Source: Euphorbia lathyris
Lineage: Eukaryota; Streptophyta; Magnoliopsida; Malpighiales; Euphorbiaceae
Length of the DNA: 64,000 bases
Reading direction: 5' to 3'
Assembly (NCBI RefSeq): GCF_963576675.1
Contig: NC_088911.1
Location: 79,699,256-79,763,255, forward strand
Shown here: piece by piece, positions 42,640-55,219 of the stretch
Position numbering within the stretch: the first letter of the stretch is position 1
Layout of the letters: each line of letters opens with the position of its first letter
Position numbers and translations under genes: made by a program
Notes under the pieces: generated by a model
Told to the model about the DNA's origin: nothing
The model's input: only the letters and a program-made list of their open reading frames with translations
The model's database searches: none

Positions 42640-43494
42640 TTTGACTTTAGCGTGGGAACGTATCCCCGCAATTTTATTAGCCGGAAGCTCTCATGTTGAT
42701 TGGCAACTCTGTGGGTAAAGCAATAAAGGCAGACAAAGATACTGTCAGAAAGGCACAATGTAGGTTTGTTCGGGTCTGTGTTAAAATTGAACTGAATAAA
42801 CCACTTGTCGCCCAGTTTCGTCTGAACGGTCAGGTCTACCACGTTGAATACGAGGGCCTTTATGTGGCATGTACAAAGTGTGGCAGGTACTAACATGGTA
42901 AAGAGACATGTGTGAACCCGAGCTTGATTACTAAAGCTGCCCAAAGAAGTCCTAATTCCGCTCCACATCATCCTAATGCGAATAAAACTCACTATACCCC
43001 CGATCAACCCATTCAGGGACCTTCTGAAGACAGTCGGGTCGTTCAATCGGAGGTTAGACAAGCTGTAGAAGCTGATATCAGTGATTCGTATAGGGAATGG
43101 ATGTGCGTTGCTAAACAGAAGTATACGCCTCGGGGTAAAAAACCGGAACTGAGTAAACCTGTGAGTGAGCAGCCTGTTCAGCCCGTCACAAATCCTCCTA
43201 AGAGTGATGTGCTAGGGAGTTCGAGGTCCACCAGCCTTGCTGCGACTGATATTCCGTCGGGATTTACCTTTGCCGTAGAGAGCTCAAGGAAGCATGTGAT
43301 CCTTCGTGCTCGGTTTCCAGGATCCACATGTGAAGGCCGTCCACCTGCTTCGAATATTTTTGGTAATCTTTTATCTAATGTCTCTGACTCAAATATGGAT
43401 GTGGAACAAGCTAGAAAGGGGAAGGAAAACTCGAGCCGTCTTGAGACATCTTCGGGCAGAAGTAAAAGGCGGGGGTCCTCTCGAAGGAACATCT
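42640..43494 (+). pseudogene. LINE-1 host copy (LINE 1), ORF1 part
   Basis: Encodes the C-terminal DUF4283 region and zinc knuckle of plant L1 ORF1: WERIPAILLAGSS near the start, FVRVCVKIELNKPLVAQF, YHVEYEGLYVACTKCGRY, a stop, then HGKETC. The Pro/Ser-rich tail runs to 43494. One frame change occurs near 42700 and a TAA lies inside the CCHC motif (42891-42893). The 5' part is missing. The sequence continues at 52823 beyond the solo LTR insertion. Confidence 0.85.
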
Positions 43495-44429
43495 TGAAGG
43501 AAAGTAGACAAGCCTAGGCGTAGCGGAACAATAAATTTTTATCTATTTTATCTATTTTTTTTCCAAGATCTGTTAATTGTTATTTCATATAAAGATGGAT
43601 AGAATGAAATACTTTTTCTGAAGAACTATCTACAGTTGCAAATGAAGTGCCCACAACTATTAATCTGTGTATAACGAACAACAAAAGAAACAACACAGAA
43701 AAGAAAGATGATTAGTAACCAACCTTAATAAATAGCAATCGCAATGACTGCCTCTAACAGAATCGATACGAAATCAAAGAGAGAGTAAGAAAGATTGTAA
43801 TTAGCCGAGACGGTTTCAGAACGGTTCCTCTAGCCCCTTCTTCTGTGTGTGTCGAAATTTGAGGTGTAGGGAGTCTATTTATAGACTTCTTAAAACCCTA
43901 ACCCTAGTCGTATTAATTAATGAATTAGAATTTTATTCGAAATAGAATTACTAATTAGATAATTAAATAAACACTTATTATTATCTAAATAATACCAATT
44001 ATATTTAGATAATAATACTAATCCAATTAGTTATTTAATTATTGTTAGGGATAATTAATTAGAGTTTTAATCACATTAAAATCTCTAATTAATATTATCA
44101 GATAATCATTTAATTTAATTCACAATTATAATCTAATTTATAATTATTAATCAAATTAATTTATCCCTAATTTAACTACAAATTTCGGCCCATATATAGT
44201 GCCTCACTAATTACATTTTCGTCCTCTGGTTCCAAGTCCCATATGCGACCCATTAGGTCCTTTATTGCTACTAGCCGTATATATCCTTTGAAATTAATTC
44301 ATCCTGATTAATTCCAACATATATAACACTAAGAAAATAAGAATCTCTTGCTATTGTCAAGCCTAGTTTCGCCGCCGCCGATAATACCTAAACCTCTCCG
44401 TTCCACCCCTGCCGTCGCCGCCTTCCGCC

Positions 44430-47383
44430 ATGGACAGTATCACTGATCTCTGTGGTCAAGTTACCCTGGAGTCTAAGTGTCACACCCGATCCTAAACGAC
44501 CTCAATCGGCATCGGACGTGAAATAGAAATATCAAAATCAACATCTAAAAGTCTCCGAGTTATCCAAATATCATATATATCACTTTTCTAGGCATTCCTC
44601 TTAAATGTATATTCTAAATAAATCAATATTCCTACTACATCAGTCGTTCAAGAACCTCAACATATTTACCAACTCCATCATATTTACCAACTTCCAATCC
44701 TCGCCTAATCGGTCGGTAATCTTCTCTATATCCTGTACCTTCTCACCTAAAAATATTAAAACATTTGAAAATGAGTGAGACAGAAATCTCAGTAAGCAAT
44801 TATCAACTACATAAAGTACTTATACTCAAAATAACTATATATATATTAATTTTCAAAATACATCATATAAAATCCATATTTTTAAAAATGAAATTTTATG
44901 GATTAAACCATAATAAAATACTCCAATGATACTTTTAACAAAATCTACAACTTAAAATATCATAAGCTTGTTATAAACATTATTTCTCAAATTATCCCAC
45001 ATAGTCAAAACGTAATCACTGTATTAAAATACTTAGTATAAAACTCGTGTTCAAAATAGCTATATATATTCATTTGTTTAAAATCTCAACTATACAAAAT
45101 AAATAGGTTCGCAATTAACCATTTATTCAAATCAACCGTAAATCAATAAATACTTCATAAATCGTATTTCGTTAAATACTTCATAAACTATATTTCGATA
45201 AATACTTTATAAACTGTATCTTAATAAAATACTTCATAAACTGTATCTCAATAAATACCTCACAAATCGGATGTCAATAATTACTTCACAAATCGTATAT
45301 CAATAAATATTTCACAAATCGTATATCAATAAATATTTCACAAATCGTATCCATCCGAGAGATAATCCCCGTATGTATCAATCCCCATAATATAATAGAA
45401 TCGAGATATCTCATAATTTGCCTATCCCGCATGGTCTTACTCAACACTTCTTTGCCATACCCGATAGGTCTTTCAACTGTGTACACATGCCGTATTTCTC
45501 ACTAAATACGGACTTTAATAAAAACCACCTATCCGGATTACTCTTGATGGATACTAAAAATATTATATCATAAAATTATAACATGCTCAAATCTGTTTTC
45601 ACAATCAAATTTCATAATTATTTCATAATCATAAACTGTAAACCATAAACCATTTGGCTTCCGCAAAAGAACCACAATTATTCAATTATTCACTAAAATT
45701 TGCTCAAAATACAAAATCATTTAAAATCAAACACTCCTTTAATATGACTAAAATCAGAAATATATATATGTAAAAATATATATATAACCCATAAATCAAC
45801 ATCATAGAGTTCTCCAAATCCTTTTCTTCAAATCAATTCTTTAAAATATCAAATCTTACACAACTATTAATCAAATATACTAAGTTCATCAAAACTAAAC
45901 TCAAATCATGTATACATAAACATATATTATAGGTGGAAATTGACATGCAAATACATATATAATTACTTGAACTTAACTTTAAACTCATGTTCAAAACTAA
46001 ATCATAAAACTCCAATTAATCAAATGCATGTCAAAAATCACCACAAAAATTTAATTTTCTGAAAAATATAGAGTTATATATACATAAAAACTCAAAAGGG
46101 TAGTTGATAATTACTTACTTTAGCACTAATTGAGAGAAAAACACATTAAACCTCAAATCTTCCCCTCTAATCTGCTTAGGATGAATCCATGATAGAAATC
46201 TCCAAATCCAAATCACACTGACACAATGTGTATTAGGATGTCTAGAACCTACTGTAAAAAAAATCAGCTCCATCCAACGGTTAAATCTCTAGATATCAAA
46301 GTATGATCAAACCTTGGTGATTTTAGGTGTTTGACTGGAGAGAATTGAGAAGATGGGAAGATGGAGATGAGTTTGTTAATCAATTTTCCAACTGATCAAT
46401 GCACGAAATTTATATATTGAAATGTGAGATTTGTGTTCCCAATAAGGGAAAATCTTCCTTTTGATCCCTCTAAACTTTAACTTCTTTTAAAACTTACCCT
46501 AAACTTTTAATTTTACACTTCAAACATGAAATTAGCTCCCAAACTATATCCATAATATCCAATTAACTCATCAATCAATAAATAAATATAATATAACCTA
46601 ATATTATGGTATAATAATTAAAATTAGGGACACGGATGTGACACTAAGGATGCCACCAGACTCGTTCTGCAAGCTGATGCTATTGCGACACCCGTACGGA
46701 TTCCGACCTGGAGTCTAATCGGAACCTTTCTGACTGAACGAGCAGTGAAAGCACCTTTCATGAAGAACACCATGGTTGAGATTTGGATGCCTTAGAAAGG
46801 TATGTTTATTGATGATTTGGGCCCTAATTTATTTCGGTTCGAGTTTTACCATCCCTTGGAGAGGGACCGAGTGCTTAAGGGATGTCTTTGGACCTTCGAG
46901 CAACACTTATTAATCATTCAGCGCCTAGAGGATGGAGTGACTCTGAGTGAGGTCCAGCTATCTAGTACTGAGTTCTGGGTACAAGTCCACGATGTGCCTA
47001 CAGGGTTCATGTCTGAGAAAGTGGCTTCAGGCATTGGTAACTTTCTGGGAGTTTTTGTAGAGGCTGACCCGAACAACTTCTCGGGTATTGGGAGAACATA
47101 CCTTAGGATTAGGGTTTCAATTAATGTGCTACAGCCGCTTAAGAGGAAAATGAAGATTAGCATAGAGGGGGGGCAGATATCATGGGTGCAGTTCAAATAC
47201 GAGAGACTCCCTACGTTTTGCTTCTACTGTGGTCGCATAGGCCACGCTGATAAATTTTGCCCAGCTCTCCTGGATGTCGCAGAGCCTGCTTTGGTGGAAA
47301 AGGTGTACGGGACATGGATAAGAGCTCAGAACCGGTGTGCTAATAGCCAGCCACAATCCCGTTTTCTGCTGCTAAGCCCGTAG
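44430..47383 (+). pseudogene. LINE 2 ORF1 (DUF4283 RNA-binding protein), interrupted
   Basis: ATG 44430 encodes MDSITDLCGQVTLESK and is then interrupted by a solo LTR. The frame resumes at 46649 with DATRLVLQADAI, RIPTWSLIGTFLTERAVK and MVEIWMP, then a TAG (46794-46796). Downstream are LFRFEFYHPLERDRVLKG, WVQVHDVPTGF, LRIRVSINVLQPLKRKMKI and the zinc knuckle FCFYCGRIGHADKFC, ending at TAG 47381-47383. This is the standard ORF1 (DUF4283 plus zf-CCHC_4) of plant L1 elements, thought to chaperone the LINE RNA. Confidence 0.9.
44478..46643. repeat. Solo LTR of a probable gypsy element inside LINE 2 ORF1
   Basis: 2166 bp, starting TGTCACACCCGATCC and ending GGATGTGACA (TG...CA), with a perfect 5-bp target duplication CTAAG at 44473-44477 and 46644-46648. 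The interior is AT-rich with a degenerate tandem array ('cttcataaatcgtatttcgataaata', about 45130-45350). No ORFs of a retrotransposon. The TGTCACACCC start is common among gypsy LTRs; lineage is otherwise inferred. Confidence 0.88.
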
Positions 47384-47749
47384 ACGGCTCATGCTACGAC
47401 TCCCCTGGCGGATATCACCAATCACCCTAGAAGAAAGATGCAGGGGGCTGGTTGCTTGCTCCTGAAGATCGTCCAGCCCGGGGAAGGTGAGAGTAGTGTC
47501 GCAACAGGGTTTTGGGGGGTCGAGACCACCGGGTTTGAGCAAGGCTAAGGGTGCAGCGATGTCTTTGGTTTCGGAAATGGAGGATATAGGGATTCAGGTG
47601 TCAGACGTCAAACATAAACGGATTGAGGGGATGGACATCTAGTTGGAGTTTGTAGTGCAGGAACAGATGGAGTTTGAGTCCGGAAATGAGAAAGAAAATG
47701 TTACTGAAAAGATTATAGTGGGTTTTAGAGAACAGGCCCGCTAGGGGCT

Positions 47750-50700
47750 ATGAGTGTCTTATCATGGAACTGTAGGGGTCTGGGGAATGCCCGTACGGTT
47801 CACCAGTTAGTGGAGTTTGTGTCCCGGCTAAAGCCTGATTTTATTTTTCTTATGGAAGTTAAATGTAACCGTATTAAAGTTGAAGCAATAAAGAAGAAAA
47901 TTTCTTATGCTGGTTTATTCTCTGTGGATTCTGTTAACTATGGTGGTGGTATTGCTTTATTGTGGAAAACTGTTGGTTCTGTGTGTTTACTTCACTCTTC
48001 CTCTAATTATATTGATGTCAACGTTTCGCTTATGGGTTTGCCGGAGTATCGATTAACCGGTTTTTATGGGTTCCCTGAACGGCCTAGATGAGCGGAGTCC
48101 TGGCATAACTTAAAATGGCTCGGTTCATGCTCCTCTCTGCCATGGATGGTTATAGGGGACTTCAACGACATTATGTTACATTCAGAAAAGAGGGGTGGTA
48201 ATAAACATCCAAACTCGCTTATTGAGGGGTTTTCTGAGGCAGTTTGTTCGAGTGGTTTAGTGGAGGTGCAAATGGTCGGCTATCAGTTTACTTGGGAGAA
48301 GAGTAAGGGTTCGAATCTATGTATTGAAGAAAAGCTTGGTAGGGGGTTTGCTTCCAGGGATTGGTTAGCCTTGTTTCCGATGGCTGTTATCTCGACGGAG
48401 GACTGTGTGTGCAGTGACCATGTGGCGTTGTTTCTGTCAGTAACTCGTCCAAGCTCGGTTCCGTCTTATCGGTTCTGTTTCGAGAATTCATGGCTCGCGG
48501 AAGAAGAGTGCGCGGAGACAGTCCGTGCGGCGTGGTTCAGTGAAGGTTCGATGGATATACTTCAGCGCCAGGCGTCTTGTAGCGAGGTGTTATCCGTTTG
48601 GGGCCGCCGTGTCCGGGATAGGTTCAGACAAAAAATTATTGAGTGCCGTAGGGAGGTTAAAAGGTGGAAGGCAGGGCAAGATGTGGACACGCAAAACCGG
48701 TTCCGAGAGGCGAGGGGCGGCTAGAGGAAATTCTTCTAACTCAGGAAATCTATTGGAAACAGCGTAGCAAGAAGTTATGGCTTCAGGCGGGTGACGTCAA
48801 CTCCAAGTTCTTCCACTCGGCTGCCACGAGTAGGAAGAAGAAGAATACACTGGTTCGGCTGCGGGATAGTTTTGGCACTTGGTTAGACTGGGTATCAGGC
48901 TTACCAGAACTGCTCACAGAGTACTTTACAGATATCTTCTCTTCCACGGGGTGTGAGCCGGATTATATCACGAATAATGTTCAGCCTCGTATCACAAGTG
49001 AGATTAATCAGAAGCTTCTCCGACCCTTTATGGAGGATGAGATAAAGGCTGTTGTGTTCTCTATGCACCCGGATAAAAGCCCGGGACTTGACGGGTTTAA
49101 TCCTTGTTTCTATCAGCACTATTGGGACCTAGTGGGACCGGATGTGGTTTCATCATGCTTAAGGTGGCTCAACGCAGGCTCTCTCCCCGACAACATCCAT
49201 AGCACGCATCTTGTGCTTATTCCTAAAAAGGCGCATCCGGAGATGGTTTCTGATCTCAAGCCTATTGCTCTCTGTAATGTCATATACAAAATGCTGTCCA
49301 AGACAATTGCCAACCGTCTAAAGTCAGTTTTACACCTTATTATCTCCCCTACACAGAGTGCATTTATTCCAGGGCGATTGATTACTGACAATATTATGGT
49401 TGCTTTTAAGGTGAACCATTTTCTGAACAGGAAGACACAAGGTAAAGTAGGGTTTGCATCTCTCAAACTAGATATGGCAAAGGCCTATGATAGAGTGGAA
49501 TGGGAGTTTCTGAGGTCAATGATGAGTAAACTGGGGTTTGCTGATAGATGGGTTAACCTTGTCATGCAGTCTGTCACTAAAGCCTCATATCATATATCGA
49601 GTGGAGGTCAGTTATTGGGGCCAATCTATCCAAGTAGGGGACTCAGACAGGGGGACCCGATCTCTCCTTACTTATTCTTGATTTGCACCGAGGGGTTGTC
49701 TGCAGCCCTAACGCAGCTCGAGTTGGAAGGTTTGATTCATGGTTGTCGTGTCGCGAGGTCAGTGCCGCCTATATCCCACCTTTTCTTTCCCGATGACAGT
49801 TACCTGTTCTTCAGAGCTTCTTTGGAGGAGAGTAACAGAGTTAAGCATTGTCAGGAAATGTACGAGAAAGCTTCAGGGCAGAAAGTGAATCTCAACAAAT
49901 CAACCATTTCCTTCAGTAGGAACTGCAATCAGGCTACTAGTCTGGCTCTAAGCTCAGTGTTTAATATTCCAGTTCAAACTTCACCGAGGAAATACTTAGG
50001 TCTTCCCTTATTGATTGGTAGAAATAAGTGCCAAGTGTTCAGATATGTGGGTGACCGTATACATGCGCGGTTAAGCAGTTGGAAGGTCAGGTTTCTTCCT
50101 AGAGCAGGCAAGGAGATTCTGTTGAAAACGGTTACACAAGCTATGCCATCCTATGCAATGAGCCTCTTCCTATTACCACAGGGGATTTGTACAAATATTG
50201 AGAAGAAGATGTGTGCCTTCTGGTGGGAGTCGAATGGTACGAGGATTCACTGGCAGGCCTAGAAAAGACTATGTGTGCCCAAAGTAGACGGAAGGATGGG
50301 CTTTCGCAGGCTTCATAAGTTCAATCTAGCCTTGTTGGCTAAACAAGGTTGGCGCCTCTTAACTAAGCCTGAGTTGTTAGTCGCTAAGGTCTTTAAAGCA
50401 TGTTACTATCCGGACTCATCTTTTCTAGAGGCGTCACTGCAAAGTAACCCGAGTTGTATCTGGAGAAGCATCTTGACAGCCCAGGAAGTGGTAGCAAGAG
50501 GAGCTAGACGGGTGGTGGGAAACAGATTGGACACCAATATCTGGGACGATCCTTGGTTGTCGGATGATGCCCCGTATGTCGAAAGTGGGCGGACGGTGGA
50601 CGTAGAGTGCGAAGTGGTGCGGGACCTGCGGATAGTGGATGGATCGAGTTGGGATATGAAATTTGGTACAGGGGATCTTCAATGATAGGGATGTCGGGTT

Positions 50701-51799
50701 GATCTTGCGAATCCCGTGCAGCTCGCGAGAGGTGAATGACACTTAGGCCTGGAACTGGACGTCATCTAGGGACTTCACAGTTAAGAGTATGTATCGCAAA
50801 CTGGGGGATATGGAAGTAAATCTGCAGGTTCAGGGGGCGGAAGTGAACTGGAAGGCGTTGTGGAAGCTGCGGATTCCGCCCAAGGTGCACAACTTCATGT
50901 GGCGAACACTAGCGGGCTGCTTACCGACGTGGGACACCCTCGTCAAACATTATGTTCCCATCGATCGGCAGTGCCCTCGCTGCCCAGGACACGTGGAGTT
51001 AGCGTACCATGCACTGGTGACTTGTCATTCAGCTCGTCAAGTGTGGAACTTCACATCAATCGGGGACACTAGTGCGAGGCACGCCTCCTTCGAAGATTTC
51101 TGGTCTGCTGCTATGACTTCTGGTTCCGATCTCATAACGGAACAGGCAACGTGTGTCTGCTGGATGATCTGGCTAGCCAGAAATGACTTTATATGGAATC
51201 AGCGGAGGGAAGAGCCAGGGATTACGTTCGGCAAAGCTGCAGCTTTACTCGAGCAGTGGAAGTCGGCCCAGGTGTGGACTCATACGAGCCTACCGAGGAG
51301 ACAAACGGGGTCGGCCAGGTGGTTTCTGCCAAGAGCGGGCTATATGAAAATAAACATAGATGGTGCTGTGTTTAGAGAACGGGATAGGGGAGGATACGAC
51401 TTTGTAGCGCGGAACGAAAGTGGGGAATTTCTCGCAGCAGCAAACGACGAGTTACAGTGCACTCTCGACCCCCTTCTCATCGAAGCCTTGTCATGCAGGG
51501 AGGCACTGAGTTGGCTAAAGTTGAAGGAATGGAGACACATCGAGCTTGAATCGGATTCACAAATGCTGGTGTATGCTTTGAAGCGAGAAACTAGCGGCAG
51601 TTCGACCCTGGAGCTTGTTGTGGATGATTGCAAGGATCTCCTAAAAGAACTATCAAGTTGTTCTGTTAATTTTGTGCATCGTTCAGCGAACTCGGTAGCC
51701 CATTGTTTTGCTAGGGCAACCAGTTCCGTGTCTGATCAAAGGGAATGGACTCTTATCCCACCCCTATTTGCTTGTAATATTCTTCTAAGTGACCGTTAA
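47750..51799 (+). pseudogene. LINE 2 ORF2: endonuclease, RT, zf-RVT, RNase H; several lesions
   Basis: ATG 47750 (MSVLSWNCRGLGNAR) opens the AP endonuclease (FIFLMEVK, MVIGDFNDIM, SDHVALF). RT motifs include KSPGLDGFNPCFYQHYW, LKPIALCNVIYKMLSK, QSAFIPGRLITDN, LDMAKAYDRVEW and GLRQGDPISPYLF. The catalytic box reads FFPDDS, with Pro where F-A-D-D is normal. zf-RVT CPRCPGHVELAYHALVTC lies near 50980, and RNase H (MKINIDGAVF, LIEALSCREAL, ELESDSQMLVY) at about 51340-51740. Lesions: TGA 48089-48091, frameshift near 48715, TAG 50260-50262 (Trp expected), frameshift near 50680. Confidence 0.92.
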
Positions 51800-52822
51800 T
51801 AAAGAGTATTCTTTTCAAAAAAAAAATCCAACATATATATAACGGAATACCGTCGCGAGCTGTTACTAGCACAACATATGATATTCCCCTAGAGCAATTA
51901 AGAAGTCACGTTGATAACTAATGTTAACCTTTCTGCATTAGGTACAGTATAATACGATCCTTCATCAACTATATCCTTTTGGTCAATTCCTTATAACCAT
52001 GGAATGTGTCAAAGTTACATATAACGAAGAGTTCGTTTTACTTCTACAGGTTGAATTCACTCCGAAAGATAAGTTGAGTGAAATTTCTATTTCTACTCTT
52101 AACTCTATCACCTTGCAAGGATTTTAGTTAATTTACCACAAACGGCCATTTGGATGTATCTCCCATTTATCAGGAGTGACGAATGCCCAATCTGACATTA
52201 ACTATTTTGCAATTACTTTATGTGATACCCAACCCTGCTCTCACACACCCCAGGCTCTCACATGTAGTGGATCGTGCTCGCACAGAATCAAAGAATCATA
52301 CTCCATAATCCAGAACCACTAATTAATGAATGTTTGAGTCTGAGGATTAGTTATACCTATTAATACCAATGAGATGAACAGTTGACACATTTAGATAAAT
52401 TAATCCATACCGTTATCTCAAGTCAGGTCCCAATCCTAATGAACTCCTTCACCGGATCCATGTAATTGTCTAGATATCTAAATATCTAAAGCTTGTGAGA
52501 TCAGCTTTTTGTCTCGACATAAAACATTGTTACATGCAAGTCTCAACAGTGATATGCCAACCCCTATAACATATTACTTGACTTGGGTTGATTTTAAGTT
52601 TATTGATCTTATTATAAAGTACAGTCCCACTTCATGTTTGTATGAACACTTTATAATTACTTAAACAAACTTAGGGTTACTTTCTTTATGAAAGATTAGT
52701 GCCTTTATATATATAGTTACATTTTATGCTATATATCGGATTAACCAAATGACTAAATAAACAATATATTCATTAATATTTATATCCTAAAACAATTGTC
52801 TTTAGGACACTAAACTCCAACA

Positions 52823-53865
52823 CCTCTTGTTTTCCGCGACCTTAATATGGAGCATTTGGTACTAGGGCAGCCCGTGTTGTTGAGGTCCTAACCAGGATGT
52901 TTCTCTTGGTGTCGTGCTATAATTCTTCTCTTATGATTTTGTCTTGGAACTATTTTGGAGCCGATGGTAATGACCTTCACTGGGCTCTTAGGCACTTGCT
53001 TTCTGTGTATAGACCTGATGTCCTTGCTTTCAGTGAAAATCGTCTCCCTTCTAGTAGAGTTGAGGAGCTTCGACAGAAACTAAATTTCTCCAATGTTGAG
53101 ACTGTGGATACTGAAGGTTTTAGTGGCAGGATTTGGGTGTTTTGGAATGCTCCAGTTGTGTCTCTATAAGTGATTTCCCATGATAAGCAATTTTTGCACA
53201 CTTCTGTGACTCTTTTGATAGGGGGTGCGCGTGGTACTCAGTGCTATACTTCTTTTGTTTATGTTTGGCCTCAATTAGCTTTCAAAAGAGACTTTATGGC
53301 TTCTATGATCACTCTTTAGTCATGTATAAACTGCCAATAGGTTTTGGTGGGGGACTTCAACTGTATTAGAAGTATGGATGAAAAGCAAGGAGGGGCCCCT
53401 TGTGCTTTTGATTATTGTTCTACTTTCGCGCAATGGATAAATGATATGCAGCTTGTGGATTTGGACTTTTTGGGTCCTAAATACACTTGGTTTCATGGTA
53501 GCTCTATTTGAACCCGTGTGGCGTGCCGGCTGGATCGGGCTTTGTGTAACTCTCCTTTTCGGCTTCTCTTCCCTGAGTCAGTTTTACGATATCTCCTTCA
53601 GAATCGGTCTGATCATGTCCCCATTATGCTGGGTTTTAAGCTTCATTCTTTTGCCCCTACACGGAAACCTTTGCGCTTCGAGGCTACTTGGCTTCAACAT
53701 GCGGATTTTGAGTAGTTTGTCAGATCCGTTTGGGACAGGGAGGCACCATTAGTAGCTAGCCTCTCAGCTCTTGTGCCAGATTTAACCCAGTGGAATAAAC
53801 GGGTGTTTGGCTACATTCAGATCTGAAAAAAAAAACAGATTTATCAACGACTTGAGGGGTTGCCG
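52823..53865 (+). pseudogene. LINE 1 continued: endonuclease part of ORF2
   Basis: Plus-strand ORF2 start: ILSWNYFGADGND, VYRPDVLAFSENRL, GRIWVFWNAP, VLVGDFNCIRSMDEKQGG, DLDFLGPKYTWFHG, RLDRALCNSPFRLLFPE and RSDHVPIMLGF match the plant L1 AP endonuclease. At least five stops and a poly-A-like run at 53826-53835 interrupt it. It breaks off at 53865, where solo LTR copy C begins, and resumes at 62144. Confidence 0.88.
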
Positions 53866-55219
53866 TGTTGGGGTTTAGTGTCCTATAGTCAATTGTTGTA
53901 GGATATAAACCAGCTGTAAATGAATTGTTCTTTTATATCATTTGTTTTAATAAGATATAGTATGTTTAAACTATATAAATGCATTCATCTTTTAAGAACT
54001 AATTAAGTCAAATAAAATAAATTTAAAGTGATTATAAAGTGTTCATACTAGCATGAAGTGAGACCAAACCTTATAGTAAACTAATAAACTTAAAACCACC
54101 CCAAGTCAAGTAATATGTTTAAATAGGGATTGCCATAATACTGTTGAGACTTGCATGTAATAGTGTCTTCTGTTATGAACAGAGAGCTGATCTCACAAGC
54201 TTCAGATATGGAGATATCTGGACAATTACATGGATCCGGTGAAGGAGTTCATTAGGATTGGGGACCTGACTTGAGATAACAGGATGGATGGATTTATCCT
54301 ATGTCACCTGTTCTTCACATTGGTATTAGTAGGTATAAGTAATCATTGGACTCAAAGGAACATTAATTAGTGATTCTGGATTATAGAGTTTACTTTGACT
54401 CTGTTCAAATATGATCCATAATAGGAAGGATCCTGGGATGTGTGCGGGCAGACGTTGGGTATTACACGAAGTAATTGCAAAATAGTTAATATTAGATTGA
54501 GCATTCATCACTCCTGATAAATGAGAGATATATCCATGATCGCTTGTGGAGACTTGACTCTAAATCATTGCAAGGTGATAGATTAAGAGTAGAAATTAAG
54601 ATTTCACTTAATCTGTCTATTCGGAGTTAACTCTACCTGAACAACTAAAATGAACGTCTCGCTATATGTGACTTGACACTATCCATAGTCATAAGATTCG
54701 TTCAAGGATATAGCTGGTGAAGGATCGAATTATACTGGACCTAATATAGAAAGGTCAACGATGGAATTAGTCTGTCTTCTTATAGCTCTAGGGGAATGTT
54801 TACGGTTCTGCTATTCACAGTCTGCTCACTCATTCCGATATACAAAAGGTTGAATGTAATTTTGGAAATTAATTTAATAAGTGTATACTGCTAGTAGCAA
54901 TAAGAATCTAATGGGTCACACATAAGACTTGGAACCAAAAGAGGACAAGATAGTAATTAATGAATGGAGAATTAAATTGTTTAATTATAAAAAGGGGCGC
55001 CGAATTTATATATATATATATAATTTTAGTTAATTTATTTAGATAATTATAGTTGTGGTTAAATTAATTATAGGATAAATAAGTTAGGAGATTTAATTTG
55101 ATTATATCTCGATATATTAATTAATAATATCCGATCTAAAATAAATAAATATATATATATTATGGATAATTAATTTAGTTAGATAATTATTATAATTATT
55201 ACAAATTTTAGAATATGCG

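Larger units (their letters stand above)
44328..51826 (+). mobile_element. L1-type LINE (LINE 2) inserted in solo LTR copy B
   Basis: Full-length-looking L1: GC-rich 5' leader, ORF1 from 44430, ORF2 from 47750, poly-A 51817-51826. Target duplication tccaacatatataac (44313-44327) and the same with one extra TA (51827-51843). About 5.3 kb once the solo gypsy LTR at 44478-46643 is removed. Confidence 0.92.
43495..52822 (-). repeat. Solo LTR, copy B, inserted in LINE 1 and split by LINE 2
   Basis: In inverse it starts TGTTGGAGTTTAGTGTCC (52822 end) and ends TTTCCTTCA (43495). LTR portions are 43495-44327 and 51844-52822, about 1.81 kb. Flanks CATCT (43490-43494) and CCTCT (52823-52827) are a 5-bp duplication with one mismatch. 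LINE 1 coding continues across it. No internal domain is present, so it is a solo LTR left by recombination. Confidence 0.85.

Noticed and set aside
55184..55202. Exact LINE 3 target duplication
   Set aside because: Both flanks are AT-rich and only loosely similar, so no unambiguous duplication can be claimed.
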